Shown here: piece by piece, positions 13,096 through 24,400 of the stretch
Position numbering within the stretch: the first letter of the stretch is position 1
How the letters are laid out: every line of letters begins with the position of its first letter
NCBI GenBank assembly: GCA_900708905.1
Contig: CAADRB010000002.1
Location: forward strand, 5,001,495 to 5,065,494
From: Hymenolepis diminuta
Taxonomy: Eukaryota > Platyhelminthes > Cestoda > Cyclophyllidea > Hymenolepididae
Direction: 5' to 3'
Length of the DNA: 64,000 nucleotides
Position numbers and translations under genes: made by a program
Notes under the pieces: model-generated
The model's database searches: none
The model's input: only the letters and a program-made list of their open reading frames with translations
Told to the model about the DNA's origin: nothing

Positions 13096-13577
13096 TGTCA
13101 TTACTGATCACTGAGACCTAATTATCTCAACCTCACAGTGGTTCTTTAAGTGGTTGACCCTACTGTAGCTAGAAGCTCCCTGTGGATAACCATTGCGTGT
13201 CTCAAGTGGTTTATTTTAATTATAGGAATAAGCTAATTAAGTGGTTCTTGAAGAAGCGTTGGAGAGGTTCAACCTCCCCGTGGGGATGTCCAGATCCATT
13301 CCATCTGTTCATGCAGTTCCCCTTTCTCTAACCATCCCTTTCCATTAGAAGCTTACCTGCACTTATGTCCTCACGCGCGTCCTCGCCCAAGTGGATCATA
13401 TAAACTGCTTTTCAATATCCATACACAACACAGACATATGCTTGTCAGGCACTCTCGCGCTACCTTCTAACTGATTTTATTCCTCAACTTTCTCTTACTC
13501 TCTTGAATTCTTACCGTGGTTCGTTCAATACATTTTGGTCTAATCAGCTTTCGGTGTTTTGCTCTAAAACAGGTACA
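13096..13577 (+). mobile_element. LTR-like repeat, family copy B (plus orientation)
   Basis: It begins TGTCATTACTGATCACTGAG and shares about 200 bp of close similarity with the reverse complement of 22840-23039. Next come the U3 block (CTCACGCGCGTCCTCGCCCA), the TATA-like CATATAAAC at about 13396, and the U5 signature GTTCAATACATTTTGG ... TCGGTGTTTTG at 13523-13565. It ends in TACA followed by AATTGGTGACC, a primer-binding-site-like sequence. TG...CA ends plus a PBS support an LTR. No coding sequence follows. Confidence 0.75.
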
Positions 13578-16500
13578 AATTGGTGACCGTTGTTGCCGTT
13601 GTTAGTTATTGGTCGGTAGTTATAACCCTAACTGCAACAAGCTAACCTAAGTCAGTTAAAGAAACAGGCTTATTTGTAAGTGTGCCCTCTGCTAGTGTAA
13701 ATTCATATACTGAATGATCACATATCACATTAAGATATCGGCCATTGAATGATATGTAAATGCAAAGACGCACATATGGAGATAGAGCGGGCCAGTAAAC
13801 ACGCTGAAGCCCAGACGGTTTTGTCGAAGGTGCCTCTCCCACATAGTCTCGCTCATCCAATTTGCTAAAAAATGAATAATGTCTCTCTTCAATTACCAGG
13901 TGACATCAAGGGGCGGCTCACTCATATAAACCATATCTAGACCCTTTATTTGTGTGCATATTAGCCAGCCAAATCAGATTGTAAGAGGATTTAAAGACAA
14001 CTCAAATCCCATTGTATTTGAAGTCAATTTACATCTGAAAAAGTAAGTGTATATTACCAAGCGTTTATTTAACTGGAGAGCTCATTCTAAGCATCGTACT
14101 TGGAATATATCTAGATGGTTCAAACCTCAGTTAAGTGCGAAATGTAAATAACTAATTAAACTTTTAATGAGACATATTCCTGGTTTCTAAAGCTAAGGAA
14201 AGCGAAAAGTCACTTCTGCTAATTTACTGATGATTAATTGAAGATGCGCCAAGTTAAGCATAATTTATGTTTGAAAAGAATCAAATGTTTTATTTTGGTT
14301 GGTTGACTTTGAGATCTCTTTCTCCTAGTTTTCTGTTCTAGATCATTTAAAAGAATGCAATACCGTAATAAATACTGACGTCTTCAATATCCATCGCTCC
14401 CTTTACATCTACAGAATTGTGTTCGTTAGCTTCCATTTATTCCAAATTTTTACATCTTGCAGGTATATTGTTGGAATTTTAATGAAATCGGCAAAATTGA
14501 CTAAAATTTCTAAATTGTTCAGTGAGTCGTAATATTCTTCTACGAAAGAACGACTTTCCTGACAATAGTTTAACCAACCATTGACAATTTTCATTTGCTG
14601 CGTGATCACATATTAAGTTGTCTTAAATCATTTGCGAACGAAATTGATTTCTGTTAATAAATAAAAATGTGCTTTATGAAGCTACGAGTGATGATGAGAC
14701 TTGATCATTAATATTGAACTGTCTCCTCTGGTTGGTTGCTTTTGGGAGTCGATTCACTTTATTTTAAGCAGAGCAACTATTTATATATGAATATATTAGT
14801 TAAATAAGGTTATTAATTTGATTATCTATATATGCAATTCCGGTCAAAGTTCTTTATTAATTTATAACGAATACCATTTTAGAGAACCTATTGAGTAATA
14901 TATGTATTGAACTGATTAAATTTTGGTCGGTTAATTGAATGGATTGCATAATTAAAGGTAATACTATTAAATAATAGACAGCCGTCTCAATTGCTACGTG
15001 ATCCCACTATTAAATAGAAAGACATCAAACGATTAGTTTCTGAATCCAAAAAGTTCTAATTTGAAACCTATGGTAAAATATCGAAAAGTGTTGACATCTG
15101 ATTGCAGAAACTATCAAGGTGAAAGTGTTTTTAGATGACCATAGATATGGAGATCATTAAAATGGCCGAATAGCTTTTTCAGATCTTGAAGTGATGTTCC
15201 TTGATTTTGCAGAGGAACATTGTCAAACTGACTTGATTTACCATCACCGATTCTTAATCGATGACGGTAATGTGCAATAATATTATCTACAAACCCCATA
15301 ATTAGTGGTTTATGTTAATACTTATTATAGTAGTAGCTTTGGGACTGAGTGGGGCACCAATTAGGGATATAAAATTGAGAGGGTGGTGACAAAAAAAGTG
15401 CCACTAATTGTGCTAAGACCAAGCCCCTTAACAATGCAAGCGTAAGCCTCGTTTTACTAAAAAACATGCATAAAAAGGAACTTAGGAGAGATTAATTGAA
15501 AAGGTTAAGAGGAATAAGAGAAGTGACGCGCATTTTTAATTCAAAGGGCATTGACAAGTTACTTATGTAAATATTTTGAAATATGACGGAATTCTTCCAG
15601 ATTTCTAAGTGAAGAAGTGCTTAAAGCGGAAAGATAAGAAAATAGCGAAAGAAAGAGTAAACTTTCCTCTGAAATTTGGAATTTCAACGTAAATATCTCT
15701 TAACAATATTTTGATGTATATTTTTACGATCAAGCATTAAATTCGCATGAGAATTGTCTGTTTCCTGAACTGGAGCATAGCATGAAAATTTACCAAACTC
15801 TTGCCCTTTCAAGTTTTAAAATTAACGCTATAATATTATAGTTAAGAGACAGAGGGCGAATTAAGGCTTGCATTTAAAAAAAACATAAAGAAAGAGGGCA
15901 AATGATAATGTTAAAAAAGCTCTTGAGCAGAGAAAACATGATTTGCAAGCGTTAGATATCAAGGACAAAACCATAGCAATTGAAAAGAAGAGAAATTAAT
16001 CAACTGACATTTTTATGCTCAGAATAGGCACATTTCATTCATGTTTTCAAATAGGATAAATAATTTATGAAATGTCAGTAGAGCTATTCGCATAGCTCTC
16101 CTAACTTTGCTTTAAGAGTAAAGATTATTTTTATGATAAATGATAAATGTTAAATGATAAAATGATAAAATAATGTTTAGAAATACCAGAAAAAGGTCGA
16201 AAAACGATAACTTTCAGTGTTATTTATTAATGCCTCTTTCTGTTCGAAAAAATACACAAGAGGGCGTATAATGAGAAAGATGACAGCTGAATTCAGGGCA
16301 ATGCGTATATAAACACAGTTCACACCTCCATGCATGTGACCTGTCAATAGAGTATTATTACGATCAACTTTATCTACTGACATCGAATGCCATTACTTTG
16401 TAATGTATTAGCCTCTTATGCAAATTGTACACCCATATTTTAATAGAGACATTCTCATCGATATCAAAGCTAAATTACTCCCATTTCCATCTTTTTATCT

Positions 16501-18100
16501 CTAGTACTCACTAATTTGATTAATTTCACTAATTTTATTTGTAGTAATCTTCTTCTGCACTTTCTAAATCACGGTTCATTTTGAATTTATTTTCTTACAA
16601 ATGAGGATGGTTAGATTTATTATGGGTCTATGATAAGGGGTAACATCTAATTTATCAAAGTTGATGAGAAAACAACAGACGTGAACGGTACAAAAGACTG
16701 GAACTTAAAATACAGACTATCATTGCCAATCCATTGAAGGCATCTTCGTGATAAGTGATTGGTTAATTTTCAATTACTTCATTGGCCTGTTTTCTCATAT
16801 TCAATTTCTATGTATTCTTGCTTTGTGTAAATAAAGGAGAATTGATCGGCTTCATCTCCAGTCATTTTCTTCATCATTCGTCAATTCCCAATTCGTTTTC
16901 TCAGTCCTGCGTCTTTGCAACCTTAAACTAGGTCTAGTCGAGTCAACAGCGTTCATAAGAGATATTATAAATGGATATACAGTTCTCATAATAACTTATT
17001 AGGTAGTAATCAGATTAAGCATAGATTCAAATATAGCATTCTGAGATGCAGCATTTGAAGATCAAAATTTTATTGTTTATTCCCGGACTATTAAATTCAT
17101 TCATTGAAATCCAACAAAGTTGAGTCGGGTTACTTTCATTGCTAGGTTACATAAATAAATTTTACAATTTTCAACCTATTTAAAAGATTCCTTACTTAGC
17201 ACATTCATTACACTCTTACAAAGCCAGTAAATGATTTCAAGTTTGACTTAAAATTTAATTAGAATTGTAAAACACAAGTACGTATCATGCATTCACACCC
17301 GTGTCACCCCGTGAACCAAATCATCTTCATTAACCTTGATTTTTAACGGCTTTAGAAAAGATTATAAAAAAGGGATTCAATACTCATCTTTGTACTTTCG
17401 ATGGAAAATATGACACACCACACTGACTAATACTGATCAACAAGGGGAAGTTCGAATGCGAATTTCCCTCCAGAGTTTCAAAGTCATATTGCCGAATATG
17501 AATGTTAGAAAATGCTTGTGACGTATCCTATTTGACCCTATTCTATTGGTCGAAAGATTTTAAAATATAAGGAAAAAGATAACTTTTATTAAATACAAAC
17601 TTATTTAATGGAAACAAATTCATAGTAACTCAAGTAGTTTATTTTTGAAACTTTTTTGCAGTTTACAATTTAATCGAAAATTCCGCGGAAAAACTGTTAT
17701 TGAATATTAATTTAAACATGTAATTTTCCGCCAAATCAAAGTAGCATAGTCACGTAATCTTTCAAGCTGATATATCATAATCAAGAGTATCGGATATGAC
17801 TTATTAGTGTAAGTACTGATAGATTGATAGACAACTGCACTATCCGCCTATCAATCAGTATACACCGCCATTTAGGTAATTTGATGAAAGGGAAGGAAGC
17901 ACATGGAAAGATAAACCACCCACAGTAAAATGTACGATTTAAAGGATCCAACTGTGAATTTCAGCCAACCACTGCCTCTACCTCCTCCATTGTTTATATG
18001 AACTTGGCGCTACGCAGCCCTGTTAAAGGACCGAAATGCGTGTGAGAGCGTCATAACGAGCACTTCTCTTCGCATAATAAGATAAATAATTTTTCGCGCT
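13578..18100. other. intergenic region upstream of the TTC29-like gene
   Basis: No gene could be supported. Minus-strand frames at 13642-13860, 14409-14609 and 15114-15299 (the last with FDNVPLQNQGTSLQDLKKLF) have fairly protein-like composition but no recognisable domain, start context or splice partner. A short degenerate ATGATAA / AAATGATA repeat lies at about 16133-16175. Confidence 0.45.
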
Positions 18101-18180
18101 CAGACCACACCCTAACCCCGCCCCCTTTCCGTCGTAGTTGGGCGAAATCACATTGCGCGCGCGCCAGGAGTACCAGCTGA
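18101..18180 (+). promoter_or_regulatory. GC-rich patch, candidate promoter of the TTC29-like gene
   Basis: About 300 bp upstream of the first ATG the otherwise AT-rich sequence becomes GC-rich and contains a GC-box-like CCCCGCCCCC and a CGCGCGCGCC run. This placement fits a core promoter or CpG-type start region. I looked for an RFX X-box (expected for ciliary genes) and did not find a convincing one. The transcription start cannot be fixed. Confidence 0.4.
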
Positions 18181-18460
18181 GTTCAACAACAGCTCATTTA
18201 ACCTCATGAAAATTCCCCGATAGGTCAATAAAGTTGTTGATGCAAATCAACTCTAAGTGTCCACCATATTATGCAAACAAAATAAACTAATTACAAAATT
18301 TACTACGCTAACGAAGATAATTCATTCCAGAGTCTAATGAGAATAGCTTATTTATAAATTAAATCTGGCGTTTAATTAACTATTATAATTAATCGATTAA
18401 TAATAATTTACCTAATTAAGTGCACGTTGAGCAATTTCGTGACAAAATAAATACTAAACC

Positions 18461-21400
18461 ATGTCTCAGGAGCAAAATCCATTTGGCTCACATAATTTTC
18501 CAGTTTCATCAAATTGTTTACCGGGTTTGAATCTCCCAGTCGAAAAGTTTGCAAATTTTAAACAACCGAACGATTCTATGTTTGTTTCAAATGGTTTTCC
18601 ATCAAAGAAGTGTGTTAATAATACTAATAATTCCGGCGTTGCGGAAAAATGCAGCGCTCTGAATGAAGATATTAACAGCGATGCTGTCAAATTGCGCTTG
18701 AGGGCTGAGCTACCACATCTTACAAGAAAACAAGCCGCTCAGTAAGTAATTTTTAGGTTGACTTATGACTCCCATTCAGATTTCAGCTACCCTTATACGA
18801 AACGCTATGTCATGATCTGCTGGAAAATGGATATCACTACGCTTTTACGGAGATTTTTGAAATTCATGAGAAACAAATGGAAGACCGGCAATATGCAGGT
18901 CCAGATTCAATACTTTGGACTATTCCACCCATCAGTGAGCAGCCGGAAAAGATTCACAAACTTCGAGATCAACTTTCGAAAGCGGAAGCTGCAGCTCGCA
19001 GACAAGATCATCATACAGTATTTTCCTGTTACCTGAAACTTGCTAAATACTTCAATGACTTTCCTGATGAACGCTGGTTAGCCGAACATTTCTTTGGCTA
19101 CTGTTTAGTTGTAGCTCAACGTATAACCGATGACGATGGCCTTAAATTGGCAACGGCGTATGAATACAACGGACTTGCTAAGGAAACTATAGGTAAATGA
19201 TTTGTTATAATTTTCAATTTTTCTATTCTATCTAGATACACAGGGATATACGTAGCCTATATTTTCAGAAAATACGGTTCATTTTCATCTGAATTTACAC
19301 TCAGATTTCATACTATTTAGGCAATTAGAGAGCTTATTTTATATCATCTACCGTTTGAGTCTGTCCAACAGCTTTCAGAAGCCTGAATAAAAGACAAGTT
19401 CTTAAAACCTTAAAAATCTGGAGAAATTTCTATTTATTAGACTAATAAGACAAAGCATGATAACCATTTTTTTAGTGCCCCATAAGCAGCCTTCTCGATA
19501 AAACACGTCATAATGAATATAATTTCAACTTTTATTCAGATGGATTTGAATTTACGGTTAAATAAGCAAGAATTTAAAAGTAACTCAAGGATAAGTTTGA
19601 CAGAAGTTTTCTGAAAAGCGTTATAAGATTTTATGATGTCATACACTGCCGAAGGTTTTCCAGGTCATGTGTTAGCAATTCAACTAATTTACTCCTACAC
19701 TCCACTGTAACTCATGCAAATATTCGGTAATACAACTAATACTATTTGAGCTAGTATCATGAAACATCATTGAGCATCTGTAAAAAATAGTCAGGGTGTG
19801 CTGTTGTCATCAAATGTACGTATGTTGAGACAGAAACAGGAAATATTTAGTTATCAGTTCTGAAAAGTTAAAATGTCCCTTGAATTCTAGTAATAGGGTC
19901 TAAACCTGTTCTTATGATTCAGTTTCTTTGAGATGCTCGAAGGACACTTGCGTTAAATCCCATTCTTTTTCATAGAAGAGTATTCACATCTTGCAGTATC
20001 ATAATCGGGAAAAATTTTTTCAGGAGTAGGATAAAGGAAGTTTCATTGTAAATTTTTGCCGGGCTTTCTCGACATTTTAAGTTCACTTCCCTTTTTGGTC
20101 TTTTTTGCCCTGTCTTAGATATTGGATTCAGATTATTTTTTTACGCTTCTCTCTAATTCTTGGATCAGTTTGTTAAAACTCTGATAAATATGCCTTTGGG
20201 AACACAGCCTCACGCTAATCCAGTTGATTTTAAGCCTTTTAAGTGGCTCTGAGATGTGCATTTCCTCCCCACCCCAGGCTTTACGGTTGTTCCCTAGTAC
20301 TATGAATGTCCCACTTTGAAGCGCTAATCGTGGGCATGACAATAAAAGTCTTCATGCAGAATTATGTGGTTTTATAGAATTTGGCGGTGGTACCTGCTCT
20401 ATATTCGCAGCTGCAATGGGGTTGGTTGACCTAAAATAAAAATTTATATGGCAACAAATTAACTAAAGGCTCCCAATCCCATATAGAGGAGCGTTTTTCA
20501 ACATATACCTACAGTTGGAGGGGTAACATTAATGAGCCATCCTGCTGAGAAGCTCCAATTTTGACACCCTCTTAACCAACCAGACGTAACTAATATGGTT
20601 GGGAAATCCGCTTGTTGTGTGTACCGACGGGCATCGCAACCGTTATCATTGAATTCGCAGATGATCACATTAACAGATGTGCCATCGGCGTACACAATTG
20701 TTTCATAAATTAATTGTTATTGTTGTTAATTCACGAATTATTTCTTTATTGTTTTTGAAGACGCACATTAAAAGGACATTACGACCAAATTCGGTATAAG
20801 AATGCTTATCCTGTTATTTCCATGTGATAGTAATATAAGCATCCTGTGGAGTCTACAGTAAGTTTTTTTAGCTTCGGAATGTTCTCGCTCTCTCTCGCTC
20901 TTATCATAAACAATAATCGCTGGTCGCTCCCTTGCTCATGACAAAGTGTTAAACTCCCCCACAAATAACGGGAGTTTTTGCACAAAGAGGGTGTGGTTGA
21001 TAAAATTGCACAAGAGTGGGTAATTAATCAAACCTAATCTCCCGTGATATAATCTTCCGAAACTCGCAAGAATATAGACATTGTTTACACCTCAAGGTAA
21101 ACAATTATTTCAGGAGAACTCTTATTTGCTAAATTGCATCATATCAATGGGGTAATTTGGGAGATTTGCTAAATTGAGGCAATTACGCCATTAAAAACGT
21201 AAGAAATAAATCCAAATGTCCAATTATTTCCTGTAATTGTAAAAGTTCTGATAACTGATTACTACCTAATTACTTTACTAATATTTAAATTCCTGTTTGA
21301 TGCTTCTAGTTAATAATATTCTGGATTGCGTTTCAATTCAAATATTTTTCTGACTGTCATATTATACGTTACCATGAAAATATAAATATATTAAATATTC

Positions 21401-24400
21401 TGTCAAATTCCTCAAATTTGAACTTCATTGAATGTAATGAATGTAATGTAATGTAATAAGAAATGGAAATAGAAGCAAGTTCGCTGCTGCTGCTTAATTA
21501 TTCCAAAGAGGACAATTTTGGGGAAAAACTATCAGGTAAGTGACTCTCTGTTTATTTTTCAAGGATTACAAGAGAAGAGTTTCAAAACCTTCAGTTATGC
21601 AAAATGAAGGATTAAAGATTTGCAACTTCCTTCGTTTGATTAGGTGAAAATGAAAATTTATTCAATATTTTTTATAGTTCAAGCTACTTCCGTAAGATTC
21701 TTTGTTTTTAGAATTTGTATTAACCTATCTCCATTTCAAAAGCTACATTTTCACGTGTTTTTTTGATGTAGTTAGGTGATTAAAATTATAACTTAACTTA
21801 ATAATAAAAATTACCTATAATAGATTTTGATTACATATACAGGATATCAGTTCATTAAATTTCACGTTTTGTTTTGGTTGATTTTAAGCTGTTATTTCAC
21901 TTATAAGAAGTGATTCAGGCGGTTTAGTGTCCATATCACTTACACAAACAAAAATCTTTCCCTTTATAGCATTTAACATTCTTCTCATTCACCGAACTTC
22001 ATGTTCACCTTTAGGGTAATTAATAAAAATGAAGGAAAAGTGATAAAGTGAATCAAAGTAGAAGTAATTTGAATTGAAAATCTAGACAAGACAAAACTTT
22101 TGCTCCTTTCATTGTTAATCTGACTAGACTAATGATATCCTTCCTCTTGTTATGTAGGTGACCTCATAAGAGCTAGTTACTTCTTCATTCAATTCTATAA
22201 TGCCACTAGGAATAAGAAATGGAGGAATGATGATGGAACCGTAATGTCGGAAAAAGCGGACAGACATCTTGTTCGAATTTACCATGCACTCATGGATGAA
22301 ACACCGAAAGAGCACATCAATGATCGCTTGACTTACTGTACCAAGGCTCATGAAATCGCAAAGGCTAGTGAGTTCTCCCTTTTTTAAAATCTATTCTTTA
22401 ATTCATCGATGCTCCTTTTATTGGCACAAAATAATGCTATTTCTTATTTTTTATAAAACATATTTATCGTGTTTTCATCATTTAGTATCTCATGTTTGAA
22501 TAATTATTATGACAATTCATGGGTTTCTTGTGTTTGTTTAATTTCTCCGGTACCTACGTAAAGTACCTGCTGAGGTTTGAACTAAGGCTAGCAACTAACA
22601 ACATCAAATTACAGTTCCAAAAGTAGAACACAAAGAGTTGTGTAGGCCAAAGTGTATTGAATAAATCACGATAAGATTTCAGAAGGGTACAACAGAAATG
22701 AGGGACAGAGGAGATGCGAGGGAAACATTGAAGCCGGTAATAGACAAGCGTGTGTGTGGATATGGTGTGTCTTTTGTGAATATGCAAAAGAGCTTTATAT
22801 GGTCTCATATAGGAGGAATAGTATAAGCGAATGGAATGGTTCCGGACATCGCCACGGGGGAGCTGAACTTTTGCAACCTTCCATCATGCATCACTTAATT
22901 AGCTTGTTCGTATAATTAAAATAAACCACTTGAGACACGCAATGGTTATTCACAGGGCGCTTCTAGCTACAGTAGGGTCAACCACTTAAAGAACCACTGT
23001 GAGGTTGAGATAATTAGGTCTCAGTGAGCAGTTGTGACATAAATGAAATTTAGGAAACTCATAAAGATTCATTCTTCACTCTAGAGTTTCATCCTGTTGA
23101 ATTAAATATTCTTGACTATAAATTACAATGTCCTTCAGTTTATATTAAGATTTGTCATAAATGAAAACTGGACGCTGTGAAATGTTATCTTATGCGCAAA
23201 GGTACATTTTTTGGCAAAACCTTGCCGTTTTATGTTTTGTACTATACTCAGTTCTCATGATGTACTTTTATTTCTTTAGATTTTGTGGTTTAGAATTGCC
23301 CGCACAAGGAACTGTGGAGAATTTAGATATGTTAATTAACTCTCTAGCTTATGGACACCTCTGTGTTTTGAATGAAATTGAAAGCATAACCGAAAAAAAA
23401 GCCATACGCTAAGCAATCTGGATTGTGTGATCACATCCTTTATTTTCATTTTATCCCCAGTTAGATATTCGTTTGTTTCTCTTCATTTCATTTCATCTCA
23501 TTCCGAAATGATTCGAAATTTATGGCTTTTTATACAATAAGATTAAAGTTTCTTTCTCTCAGAATCGTGATATAAGCTCCATGGAAGATATTAGAGAAAA
23601 ATTGTTTTTTAAACGTTTGAAAGTATTCTATGTATTCTCCTAGCCATCTCCATATATATTTTTAATAATACAGGTGGGAATGTGAATTTGGCAGCCTCGA
23701 CAAGTTTGAAATTGGGCCAGATGTATCTTGAAGCGGATAAGATTTCGGAGGCACTTATGGTAAGTCCATTTTCAAACACATAATTTTCACCCTGCTGTTG
23801 ATCACTCCTATTAATTCGGTTTTTCAATAAAGTTCTATCAAGGGTACTTTGAGTTTGCCAAAGAATCTAATGACTGGGCTAGCTTTGGTCATGCCTGCGA
23901 ATTGTTGGCTCAGCTATATGAGAGGTGAGTGCCATTTTACACTTTTTCCTTTATGTGGTTTGTTACATGAATGAAATCGCAAAATAATCCAAAATAGCTA
24001 CTTTTACTGAAGGAACTGAAAAATGTGACATCTGAATGAGTTCAGGGGGACTAAATCAATGGTTAATTTCCTGAAAATTAGCTCTATTTTGTCATGTTAA
24101 TCTATTATTATTACTATTGAGTTTTTCCAAATCGCCACAAATATTATTATTTTAGTCAATCGAATATTCCCGAGGCAATTGTGTACTTGAAACAATACGC
24201 TGAATTATGTGAAGAGCACTGTGATTGGTTGCAGCTGTGCAAAGCTTGCCGTTTACTGGGTCACACTCTTGACAGAGCAGGTTATCCTGAAAAGGCACTT
24301 CAGTGGCTTATAAAGGCCTGCAAATTACCCCAATCTGTTAATGTAAGTACTTGAGGGAGACAAACAGGTTAAATAGATGTTTATCTAGTACTCATGCCGA

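Noticed and set aside
18181..18460. RFX X-box upstream of the ciliary TTC29-like gene
   Set aside because: Only loose half-site similarity; no symmetric GTNRCC-N-GGYAAC-type site was found.
18466..18690. Minus-strand frame opposite TTC29 exon 1
   Set aside because: Antisense shadow of the coding exon, with no independent support.
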